Assembly (NCBI GenBank): GCA_963710165.1
Contig: CAVPYZ010000002.1
Coordinates: 62,001 to 126,000, forward strand
From: JACKIP01 sp963710165
Lineage (GTDB): Bacteria > Pseudomonadota > Alphaproteobacteria > Micavibrionales > Micavibrionaceae
Reading direction: 5' to 3'
Length of the DNA: 64,000 nucleotides
Shown: in pieces, positions 34,465 to 42,980 of the stretch
Numbering within the stretch: the stretch's first letter is position 1
Layout: every line of letters begins with the position of its first letter
Notes under the pieces: model-generated
What the model was told of the DNA's origin: nothing
The model's input: the letters and a program-made list of their open reading frames with translations, nothing else
Databases searched by the model: none
Translations under genes and position numbers: made by a program

Positions 34465-35977
34465 TCAGTCGTTCTTTGGCTTTAAAGTCGGGAAGCAAAG
34501 CACGTCTTTGATGCTGTCAGATTGCGTCAGCATAATTACGAGGCGATCAATCCCCAGTCCCCAACCGCCATTTGGCGGCAAGCCGATTCGCAGGGCATTG
34601 ATGTAGTCTTCATCCAGCATTTGTGCTTCTTCGTCACCGGCTTCTTTCTGGGCAACTTGTTCCATAAAGCGGTCATGTTGATAGTCCGGGTCTGTAATCT
34701 CCGTAAAGGCATTGGCGATTTCCCATCCCGATACAAAGCTTTCAAAGCGTTCAACCAAGCGATCATTTTCCTGATGTACCTTGGCAAGGGGAGAGATTTC
34801 ATAAGGATAATCGGTTATATGAGTTGGTTGAATAAGTTTTGGCTCGACATATTCGGCGAACACTTCTTCAACCACTTGTCCCCAATTCCAGTTCGCATCG
34901 ACGTGTTTTAAGCCATGTTCACGTGCTTTGGTTCTGGCCGTATCGGCGTCGTCAATTTCAAGGAAATCGATGCCTGTATGTTCTTTAACAGCGTCACACA
35001 TGGATTGGCGTTTCCATGGTGCTTGGAAATTAAGAACATTTCCCTTGAATTCAATTTCGTATGAGCCGTGAATATGATGAACCGCTTTTGATACCATATC
35101 CTCTATCAGTTCCATCATGTCATTATAATCTTTATAAAGAACATTTCCTTCTGCGGCTGTGAACTCCGGGTTGTGTTTGGGTGATAGTCCTTCATTACGG
35201 AAGTAGCGTCCGATTTCAAATACGTGTTCTGACAATCCGCCGACAAGAAGGCGTTTTAAATATAATTCGCAAGCAATTTTCAGGTAAAAATCGTGATCCA
35301 AGGAATTATGATGCGTTACAAAAGGTTTTGCCGATGCACCGCCCATAATCGGTTGAAGCATAGGCGTTTCGACCTCAATCGCACCGGAATCATTCAAATA
35401 ATCCCTTAAAAACCTGAGGATTTTAGAGCGAGTGAGAAGCGTTGCCTTGCTTTCCTCATTCATGATCAAGTCGATGTAGCGTTGGCGGTAGCGTTGTTCA
35501 ATATCAGTCAATCCGTGATATTTATCGGGAAGAGGGAGAGTGGATTTTGTCAGGATATTAATTTCTGTACAACGCACGGAAAGTTCGCCTCGCGGCGTAC
35601 GGCGCATGGTGCCTGTAGCATCAATAATATCGCCAATATCCAGAAATTTCAGTTTTGCAAGTTCGTCTTCGCTCATGGAGTCTTTGTGGCAAAAAATCTG
35701 CATACGGCCGCTTGTATCCATTAAATCGATAAACATGCCGTTATTGCGCTCTGCCATGACGCGTCCTGCCACGGAAACGCTGATCTTCTGTTTCTGATCC
35801 ATCTGCAAGGCCTTCGTATTTTTTATGCAGGTCTGCGGCCATGGCGTCACGTTTGAAATCGTGTGGGTAAGGATTTAAACCCGCGGCGCGCATCGCATCC
35901 CGCTTGGCAAGTTTTGCCTCTATCGGGTCCTTGATATCTGTTGCGGCAGACGCATTGTCTTTTTGCGCGTTGGACAT
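34465..35977 (-). CDS. lysS: Lysyl-tRNA synthetase, class II, one frameshift as written
   Basis: Charges tRNA-Lys. The main frame (34465-35850) holds the OB-fold anticodon domain (ISVSVAGRVMAERNNGMFIDL) and class II motifs: motif 1 near FLRDYLNDSGAIEVETPML, motif 2 FRNEGLSPKHNPEF, and motif 3 GGWGLGIDRLVIML. The N-terminus (MSNAQKDN...ADGSET) lies in another frame from ATG 35977, which has an AAAGGTGA ribosome site. Skipping one base in the ACAGAAGATC stretch near 35786 joins them into 503 aa, the family length. Because the gene is normally essential, a sequencing error is the most economical reading. Confidence 0.9.
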
Positions 35978-36046
35978 TTTATTTTCACCTTTAATTTTTT
36001 GTTCTATCAACTATGATAAAAATAGAAGAGAAATCAAGGGGTTTAT

Positions 36047-36759
36047 ATGAATTCATCCAAAGAATCCGGCGTTGCGATCTGGTACATTCTGGCAGGCGTT
36101 GCCCTATTTGGGGCGCTGTCTTACTCATTTGTGCGATCAGTCAATGATAGCCAAAGTAATGTCAGTAAAGAACAAAGCAAAATTATCGCGAATGAGATTT
36201 TAAGCTATGCAAAGAGTGTGGAGCAGGGCGTACAAAGGCTAATGACCGTTAATAGGTGTAGCGAAAACGAGATTAGTTTTTATTCGGATAAATGGGATAC
36301 ACCTGCGGATTACGATAATGTTAATACACCTTTTGCGTCAGGCGATTTTAACTGCCATGTTTTCCATCCTGAAGGCGCGGGCGTTACTTGGCAAGATCTT
36401 TTAGAAATACTTCAGTGTTATATAATTCTAAGAATCGGGTTCAAAGTGCTTCATATTGAACGTATGGGTCAAGGTACACAGAGAGAGAGTTAATTAATTT
36501 TATTTCCTTATTTAAGTATGAGTTTATGTAAGGAGATTAATTCAATATTGAAACTACCTTCTTCTACAGAACAAGAAGATGATGAGTGCAGTTCTATGCA
36601 AAGTTTTACAGGTATATACCCGATATTGGTACAGTATTAGGTTGATGGAAAAACAATAGAGTTCTATCAATAGCCAATTTACAAGTATATGTTATGAGGG
36701 CGACACTGATCCACCTGCACGGAACTTACCACTTCTATCATGTACTGATTGCCAGATAG
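36047..36759 (+). pseudogene. Prepilin-like type IV pseudopilin-family gene, heavily disrupted
   Basis: Starts MNSSKESGVAIWYILAGVALFGALSY, a single N-terminal hydrophobic helix like those of a pseudopilin-like alphaproteobacterial family, then CHVFHPEGAGVTW. The first stop in frame is at 36491, yet recognisable family pieces continue: LILFPYLSMSLCKEINSIL in the same frame, then DIGTVLG, VDGKTIEFYQ, ICYEGDTDPPA and a final GTYHFYHVLIAR in changing frames, ending with TAG at 36757-36759. At least four frame changes and internal stops are needed. It abuts the sdhB stop. Either decayed or badly sequenced; only the first 148 codons are open. Confidence 0.65.
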
Positions 36760-37554
36760 CTATACTTGTCTTGCGACCATCAATTTTTTAATCTCTGCGA
36801 TTGATTTTGCAGGGTTTAAACCTTTCGGACATGTTTTTGTGCAGTTCATAATTGTGTGGCAACGGTATAGTTTGAAAGGGTCTTCCAGTTGATCCAAACG
36901 CTCACCTGTTGCTTCATCACGGCTATCAATAATCCAGCGATAGGCCTGTAGGAGTATTGCGGGGCCAAGAAAACGATCGCCATTCCACCAATAGGACGGG
37001 CAAGCGGTTGAGCAGCACGCACAAAGAATACAACCCGCAGGGCCATGACCATCTTCACCGTTTAGAATATTAGCATCAGCCGCGGTTTGCAGACGTTCTT
37101 TTTGCGGCGCAGGTGAGCTTGTTTTCATCCATGGTTGAACAGATTTTAACTGCGCGTAGAAATGGTTCATATCAGGCACAAGGTCTTTAACAACTTCCAT
37201 ATGAGGAAGGGGTGTAATTTTTATTTCACCCGAAACCTCTTCAATGGGCTTGAGACATGCAAGTGTGTTCGTTCCGTCAATATTCATCGCGCAGGAGCCG
37301 CAAATCCCCTCACGGCAGGAACGACGGAACGTTAGGGAGCTATCAATTTCGTCTTTAATCTTAATGATGGCATCAAGCACCATCGGTCCGCACTTATCCA
37401 GATCTATTGTATATGTGTCATAACGCGGATTTTCTTCCTTATCAGGATCATAGCGATACACTTTAAAGCTTTTGCGACGATCTGCCCCCTTGGCATTATC
37501 GTGGCTTGCGCCTTCTTTAACTTTGGAATTTTTTGGAAGAGTAAATGTAGCCAT
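36760..37554 (-). CDS. sdhB: Succinate dehydrogenase iron-sulfur subunit
   Basis: Electron-transfer subunit of complex II. The [2Fe-2S] ligands are in CREGICGSCAMNIDG...LAC; the [4Fe-4S] and [3Fe-4S] ligands are in CILCACCSTACPSYWW and CHTIMNCTKTCPKGLNP. Length 264 aa. The other sdh genes are not visible: upstream is a divergent aldo/keto reductase, so sdhB is either separate or last after a rearrangement. Confidence 0.96.
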   Translation of the reverse strand: MATFTLPKNSKVKEGASHDNAKGADRRKSFKVYRYDPDKEENPRYDTYTIDLDKCGPMVLDAIIKIKDEIDSSLTFRRSCREGICGSCAMNIDGTNTLACLKPIEEVSGEIKITPLPHMEVVKDLVPDMNHFYAQLKSVQPWMKTSSPAPQKERLQTAADANILNGEDGHGPAGCILCACCSTACPSYWWNGDRFLGPAILLQAYRWIIDSRDEATGERLDQLEDPFKLYRCHTIMNCTKTCPKGLNPAKSIAEIKKLMVARQV

Positions 37555-37631
37555 GGAACTTTATGTTTGAGTTATTCATTAAAAAGATAAGCTTATTTAG
37601 CAAAACTGTGAAGTAAAAAAAGGAATTTATC

Positions 37632-38471
37632 ATGTTAAGTATTAAAAATAGTGACGCAACAATCCCCGCCCTGGGCTTCGGGACATGGAAGTTGGAGGGC
37701 GATGAATGTACAAAATGTGTGAAAAAAGCGTTGTCTGTCGGGTATCGTCATATTGATACAGCGCAAATTTATGGTAATGAAGCCGCAGTCGGTAAAGCCC
37801 TCGATCAAACAGACGTTGCGCGCGATGATATTTTCCTCGTTACAAAAATCTGGATGGATAAAGCGAAGGACGGCGATGTGCAATCCTCCATACAAGAAAG
37901 TCTGACAAAGCTTAAAACGGATTACGTCGATCTGGTCTTGATGCATTGGCCCGTTGAAAATGTTGCTTTTGAGGAAACGTTCAAGGCATTTCAGGAAATT
38001 CAAAGAAAAGGTATGGCACGTCATATCGGCGTTAGCAACTTTACGGTATCACAACTGAAAAAAGTTCGTGAGGAACTGGGCGCAAAAATCATTACAAATC
38101 AGGTAGAATACCATCCGAGCCTGTCACAGGAGCCCGTTCTGGATTACCTGCGTGCGCATGATATGTTTTTGACAGCCTATAGCCCACTTGGGCGCGGCGA
38201 TGATTTGGAGAATGATATCTTAAATCAACTGGCAGATAAATATAATAAAACAAATGCACAAATTATTCTTCGTTGGCTCGTTCAGCAGAAAAGTGTTGTG
38301 GCCATTCCCAAATCAGGAAATTTTGAGCGGATCGAAGAAAACTATAATATTTGGGATTTTGAGTTACAAGAAAGTGAGATGAAAGATATTTTCTCACTTG
38401 CGCGTCCAGATGGCCGAATGATCAATCCTGATTGGGCACCTGACTGGGATAACGCGAAACAGGCGGCTTAA
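37632..38471 (+). CDS. Aldo/keto reductase
   Basis: NADPH-dependent oxidoreductase of 279 aa, close to the 2,5-diketo-gluconate reductase group (DkgA/B-like). It has GFGTWKLEG, catalytic Asp and Tyr in YRHIDTAQIYGNE, catalytic Lys in LVTKIW, and His in VLMHWPVE, followed by GVSNFTVSQL and the cofactor-binding IPKSGNFERIEENYNIWDFEL. AGGA lies seven bases before the ATG. The physiological substrate is unknown. Confidence 0.92.
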   Translation: MLSIKNSDATIPALGFGTWKLEGDECTKCVKKALSVGYRHIDTAQIYGNEAAVGKALDQTDVARDDIFLVTKIWMDKAKDGDVQSSIQESLTKLKTDYVDLVLMHWPVENVAFEETFKAFQEIQRKGMARHIGVSNFTVSQLKKVREELGAKIITNQVEYHPSLSQEPVLDYLRAHDMFLTAYSPLGRGDDLENDILNQLADKYNKTNAQIILRWLVQQKSVVAIPKSGNFERIEENYNIWDFELQESEMKDIFSLARPDGRMINPDWAPDWDNAKQAA

Positions 38472-38474
38472 AAA

Positions 38475-39602
38475 TTACATTCTGACCAGCTTGCTATCAC
38501 GGTAAACATTGCAGCATATAATTAAACCGAATCCAATCATGGCGGCGAGCATGGCTGTGCCGCCATATGAGACAAGTGGGAGCGGTGCGCCCACAACGGG
38601 GATTAAGCCCATGACCATTGAAATGTTTATGAATGCGTACAGGGCAAAATTCACTGTTAAACCCAATGCCAATAACCTGCCATAGGCATGTTTGCATCTG
38701 AATGATATCCAATACCCATATGCGAAAATAAGGAGGAGCAGGGCAAGAACGGCGATCCCTCCCATAAGTCCTGTCTCTTCAACCCAGAGAGTGAAAATAA
38801 AGTCGGTTTGTTTTTCCGGCAAGAAATTCAAATGGCTTTGTGTTCCTTGCAAAAATCCTTTGCCCTCTACACCTCCGCTACCGATTGCAATCTTGGATTG
38901 GGTAATATGATATCCGGCGCCTAGAGGATCACGCTCGGGGTCGAGGAATGTTAAAACACGTCCTTTTTGATAGTCGTGCAGAAATTGCCAGACAATAGGA
39001 ATGGCGGATATAACAACAACTATCCCCCCTATAAAAAGCCAGATTGTAACGCCCGCAATGAAAAAGATGGACGCCGCCGCCATGCAAATCATAAGTGCCG
39101 TACCCAGATCAGGTTGCAATAAAACAAGCCCGACGGGTAATGATGCAAGCACAAGCGGTACAAACAAGATTGAAAGACGCTTGCTATCTTCTGCCCCGAC
39201 CGATTGAAAATATCTGGCAAGCGCCATAACAACGGCGATTTTCATTAATTCAGAGGGTTGCAAATTCATAAACCCCAGATTAATCCAGCGTTGTGCCCCC
39301 ATACCCGTATGTCCCTTCACTTCCACAAAAACCAGCAGAAGAAGCCCCACGATATAAAGCGGATAGGACAGGCGATACCACCATTTAATATCAATCAGAC
39401 ATACAATAAACAGGGCTGTAAAACCGATACCCAAACGCATAATATGATTGGAAGCCCACGGGTCAATATTGCCATTACCCGCAGAATAAAGCGCCAGAAC
39501 TCCGACCCCTGCTAATAATCCAATCAGGATAATTAAACCGATATTGATTTGCTTTAAGCGATATATCCAGTCATGCGGATCTTTTAGACTTTCAAATGAC
39601 AT
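38475..39602 (-). CDS. rodA: Peptidoglycan glycosyltransferase RodA
   Basis: SEDS-family polymerase of the elongasome that works with PBP2 to build lateral wall. Length 375 aa with ten membrane helices; family motifs are QRWINLGFMNLQPSELMKIA, LLQPDLGTALMI, SGGVEGKGFLQGTQSHLNFLPEKQTDFIF and the C-terminal GAPLPLVSYGGTAML. It starts three bases after the mrdA stop and is last in mreD-mrdA-rodA. Confidence 0.96.
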   Translation of the reverse strand: MSFESLKDPHDWIYRLKQINIGLIILIGLLAGVGVLALYSAGNGNIDPWASNHIMRLGIGFTALFIVCLIDIKWWYRLSYPLYIVGLLLLVFVEVKGHTGMGAQRWINLGFMNLQPSELMKIAVVMALARYFQSVGAEDSKRLSILFVPLVLASLPVGLVLLQPDLGTALMICMAAASIFFIAGVTIWLFIGGIVVVISAIPIVWQFLHDYQKGRVLTFLDPERDPLGAGYHITQSKIAIGSGGVEGKGFLQGTQSHLNFLPEKQTDFIFTLWVEETGLMGGIAVLALLLLIFAYGYWISFRCKHAYGRLLALGLTVNFALYAFINISMVMGLIPVVGAPLPLVSYGGTAMLAAMIGFGLIICCNVYRDSKLVRM

Positions 39603-39605
39603 TTG

Positions 39606-41468
39606 TTACACACCCACCTGTATATCAGTATCAGCAGGCGCGCGGCGTTGCACTTCTTTCAAAAGCTCGCTTGCCAAGGGGGCGGCACTTCTTGAACCAC
39701 CAATTCCGTGTTCCACGACCACAGAACAAGCATAGCGCGGCTTATCTAGGGGCGCATAACCAACGAACAGGGCGTGGTGTCTGTCTTCCCACGGTAGTTC
39801 TTCATTTTTGATGCCGGCGGCGCGCTGTGCCGCGGTTATACGTTTGACCTGCGCCGTTCCCGTTTTACCGCCCATCTTCATTGATTCGTCTGTGATTTGC
39901 GATGCGCGCGCCGTACCGCGCGTTCCTTCCATGACTTTTTCCATACCTCTTACAACCAAAGCCATATTTTGCGGATTAATATTCATATTTTCCCATTTAG
40001 GATGAATAATCTTTTCCGTCCCTATCGCCGCCGTTAAACGCGGCTCGACAGCTATGCCGCCATTTACCATACGTGCTGTCATTACCGCCAGTTGCATTGG
40101 TGTGGCAAGGGTATATCCCTGACCGATACTGGAAACAACTGTTTCACCCAACTGCCATGGCTCTTCGAAATTCTGGCGTTTCCATTCTTTATCTGGAATA
40201 AGCCCCTTTTTCTCTTGCACGGCTTCAATTCCTGTTTTTGTGCCAAGACCAAAGCGACGTGCCATAGCTGCGATTTTATCAATGCCGACTTGGGTTGAAA
40301 GTTCGTAAAAATAAATGTCGCAAGATTGTTCTAGCGCGCTGATCACGTTCATCTTGCCATGACCCCACTTTTTCCAGCAATGAAATTTGTCACGTCCAAG
40401 CTTATAAAACCCGGGACAGTAAGTCGTCGTATTGAGGTTGGCTGTGCCGCTTTCAAGAAATGCTAATGCCACAATCATTTTATAGGTGGAGGCAGGCGGG
40501 TACTGTCCTGTTAAAACCTTGTTATTCAATGGATAAGACGGGTTGGATTGTATTTCTTGCCAGCGTTCAACAGAAATTCCGTTTACAAAATAATTCGGAT
40601 CGAAGGAGGGGGTTGACCCCATGGCGTACACCGCGCCTGTATGTATGTCCATAATGACGGCAGAGGCGCTCTGTTCCTGATCCAGACGTCTTTGTACAAA
40701 GCGTTGTAATTCAGCATCTATTGTTAAAGTAATACGTTTTCCGCCGCTGCTTTTTCGTTCTTTAAGCGTACGTACTTCACGCCCGACAACATTCACTTCC
40801 ATTTCTGCCTGACCCGCTTCACCGCGCAGGATAGGGTCATAAAGCTTTTCGACGCCTGCTTTTCCAATTCGAAAACCCGGAAGTGTCAGGACAGGATTTT
40901 TTTCTTCACGATCCATGTCATTTTCCGAAACCGCGCCAACGTATCCAGCTAAATGCGCGGTTGCTTCCTTGAACGGATAGGTACGCTTTTGACCCGCATC
41001 GGTCATAATTCCGGGGAGGTCGGGCAGGCGTACTTCAATTTTCGAGACATCCTCGCGCGTTAGACCGTTTTTGATTTCTATAGGAACAAAACGCGCGCTT
41101 TTTTTGACATTTTTAAGCGTGCGATCAATATCCCTCTGGTCCAAATCAATATATTGCGACAGAGACGCCAAAGCTTTTTGGATGTCTTCGGTTTGCTCCG
41201 GTAAAATCAATACACGAAAATCCTGTTGATTGATGGCAAGCGGCACACCGAAGCGGTCAGTAATTTCCCCTCTGGTGGGGGCGAGTAATTTGACATTAAT
41301 ACGATTTTGTTCGGAAAGTGTTTTGTATTTTTGCCCCTCCACAACCTGAAGCCATGCCAGCCGTGTTCCCAATACACCCAGAATACCGACCTTCAAACCG
41401 CCAAGCACAAAGGCGCGGCGCGTAAAGCTGAGACTTCTTTTTCCTTTATCCTTAATCAAACTATCCAT
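39606..41468 (-). CDS. mrdA: Penicillin-binding protein 2 (elongasome transpeptidase)
   Basis: Class B PBP that cross-links peptidoglycan during elongation. An N-terminal membrane helix (about 17-41) is followed by a dimerisation domain and the transpeptidase domain: catalytic STYK at 327-330, SCD at 382-384 and KTG at 535-537, with GTAQV after it. Length 620 aa. It sits between mreD and rodA, its glycosyltransferase partner. No catalytic residue is missing. Confidence 0.96.
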   Translation of the reverse strand: MDSLIKDKGKRSLSFTRRAFVLGGLKVGILGVLGTRLAWLQVVEGQKYKTLSEQNRINVKLLAPTRGEITDRFGVPLAINQQDFRVLILPEQTEDIQKALASLSQYIDLDQRDIDRTLKNVKKSARFVPIEIKNGLTREDVSKIEVRLPDLPGIMTDAGQKRTYPFKEATAHLAGYVGAVSENDMDREEKNPVLTLPGFRIGKAGVEKLYDPILRGEAGQAEMEVNVVGREVRTLKERKSSGGKRITLTIDAELQRFVQRRLDQEQSASAVIMDIHTGAVYAMGSTPSFDPNYFVNGISVERWQEIQSNPSYPLNNKVLTGQYPPASTYKMIVALAFLESGTANLNTTTYCPGFYKLGRDKFHCWKKWGHGKMNVISALEQSCDIYFYELSTQVGIDKIAAMARRFGLGTKTGIEAVQEKKGLIPDKEWKRQNFEEPWQLGETVVSSIGQGYTLATPMQLAVMTARMVNGGIAVEPRLTAAIGTEKIIHPKWENMNINPQNMALVVRGMEKVMEGTRGTARASQITDESMKMGGKTGTAQVKRITAAQRAAGIKNEELPWEDRHHALFVGYAPLDKPRYACSVVVEHGIGGSRSAAPLASELLKEVQRRAPADTDIQVGV

Positions 41469-41480
41469 GAGAGATACTCA

Positions 41481-42014
41481 TTATAACGACCCTCTATCTT
41501 GTGATGCAAAAGGTAAAAGTTTGTGAACCGCTCCAGTTACAGATAAAACGAGGGGGAATGCCAAAACCATAATAATGCCTTCTATCAGATAACTTTGATA
41601 TGATGCGATCTTTGTAAGATACAAGCACAGAAATATCCAGAATATAAAACAGGCAAAAAGGCATACCAGCATATAAGCCGCCCAGATCATTAAGAAAGAT
41701 TGTCCGGAAATATACAGGCGCTGTTGTTTTACAATCACATGTACGCATATAAATATCAGCGAGCTTAAACCGATAAACGGGATCCCCGTCAAAAGGTCTT
41801 TCAACACACCCATACAAAATAATAGCCATGCAGGAAGCAGACGCGGATGATAAATAGACCAGTAATAAACCGATGCCAGAGAGAAAATCATTAATAAGTT
41901 CAGATCAACATAAAGCGGCAAAACCTGTATATCCATAAAGAACAAAACACATAACAACCCATATAATAGGGCGTATTGGGGCGTGTGTTCAAAAGATATA
42001 TTTATAAATGACAA
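41481..42014 (-). CDS. mreD: Rod shape-determining protein MreD
   Basis: Small elongasome membrane protein of 177 aa with about five membrane helices and weak sequence conservation (LLPAWLLFCMGVLKDLLTGIPFIGLSSLIF is the recognisable part). Identification rests on this motif and its place directly upstream of mrdA-rodA. mreB and mreC, which usually precede it, are absent; a 6-phosphogluconolactonase gene is there instead. Confidence 0.82.
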   Translation of the reverse strand: MSFINISFEHTPQYALLYGLLCVLFFMDIQVLPLYVDLNLLMIFSLASVYYWSIYHPRLLPAWLLFCMGVLKDLLTGIPFIGLSSLIFICVHVIVKQQRLYISGQSFLMIWAAYMLVCLFACFIFWIFLCLYLTKIASYQSYLIEGIIMVLAFPLVLSVTGAVHKLLPFASQDRGSL

Positions 42015-42053
42015 ATCAATTATCCGAAAAGGTTATAAATTAAATTAGTCGCT

Positions 42054-42893
42054 CTATGGACTATATTCAATCATTTCCGTACGCATTGGCATAAAGTCTG
42101 GCCGTTCTAATATCTCTGCCGCTGCGGACTGGTCCAATATAACGGTGACATTCCTTTGATCTCTTAAAAAAGTTGTTGAGACGGTTGGCGCGTCATTGGG
42201 CGTTCTTTGTTCTGCCAGCATTCTGAAAACAGGGCGAGCTTTATTCGCCCCTTTTGCGGTAATAATCAAATGATCGGGCATAGCGCCATGTGAAAGCGAT
42301 AAGCCATGCGTGGGCAGATTATCAGCGCCAATCGATGATCCGACATAATCGGCGTATGATTGAATCATGCCATCCGATAGTTCTGGGTTTATAATTTCTT
42401 CTGATGTCGGAATATGCGGCCCGACCTGTGCGTAATGATCATCGCCTTCTGCGCCAATCCCCAGAATTGCCAAATCCAGCTTTCCGAATTTTTCAAAATC
42501 CTGATGCATTTTCTCGATGGCGGCCTTTGCTTCCAGAGATGTATCGAATGTTATCCATTGTTCCGGGGGGATATGTCCTTGAAAAATAGCGGATAATATT
42601 TCTTCTTCCGTGAATTCTTTAAACGATTTTGGTGCGGGATAAACCTCATCTAGCTGAAAAAATCTTGCCTTTGACAAGATTTCCAGCATATTCGGGTTTT
42701 GCCTTATGTCTTCATAAATTCCTGTTTGTGTATTTCCACGTGCAAGTGACGTATTTACGCGTCCATCTCGTCCAGTTCCTTCCAAAGTTGATACGGCGTC
42801 ACATATTTTATCGGCCGCGACGCGATTGAAATCGGTCTCTGTCGGTGTGACGATAACGCGGAGTGTTTTGTCGGAGGCGAGAATATCTTTCAT
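42054..42893 (-). CDS. pgl: 6-phosphogluconolactonase
   Basis: Hydrolyses 6-phosphogluconolactone in the oxidative pentose phosphate or Entner-Doudoroff route. It is related to glucosamine-6-phosphate isomerases: SLARGNTQTGIYEDI in the sugar-phosphate region, FFQLDEVYPAPK, LAILGIGAEGDDHYAQVGP (Pgl-type GxGxDGHxA motif, here GAEGDDHYA), and a DHLIITAKGANKA segment. Length 279 aa is slightly longer than usual. GlcN6P isomerase is the alternative. No zwf or edd is nearby. Confidence 0.8.
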   Translation of the reverse strand: MKDILASDKTLRVIVTPTETDFNRVAADKICDAVSTLEGTGRDGRVNTSLARGNTQTGIYEDIRQNPNMLEILSKARFFQLDEVYPAPKSFKEFTEEEILSAIFQGHIPPEQWITFDTSLEAKAAIEKMHQDFEKFGKLDLAILGIGAEGDDHYAQVGPHIPTSEEIINPELSDGMIQSYADYVGSSIGADNLPTHGLSLSHGAMPDHLIITAKGANKARPVFRMLAEQRTPNDAPTVSTTFLRDQRNVTVILDQSAAAEILERPDFMPMRTEMIEYSP

Positions 42894-42934
42894 AACTATG
42901 TTTAGCAGAAAGCAAAAAATAAATAAAACATTTC

Positions 42935-42963
42935 AAAAAACCCCGCACAGCGAACTGGCGGGG
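42935..42963 (-). terminator. Rho-independent terminator after the VWA gene
   Basis: On the minus strand a CCCCGC/GCGGGG stem with an eleven-base loop is followed by six T. It lies 18 bases downstream of the VWA stop. Confidence 0.88.
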
Positions 42964-42980
42964 TATAATTGTTTTAGTTA

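Noticed and set aside
42054..42893. Glucosamine-6-phosphate deaminase instead of 6-phosphogluconolactonase
   Set aside because: The family is shared, but the GAEGDDHYAQVGP stretch and the length fit Pgl/DevB better; kept only as an alternative.
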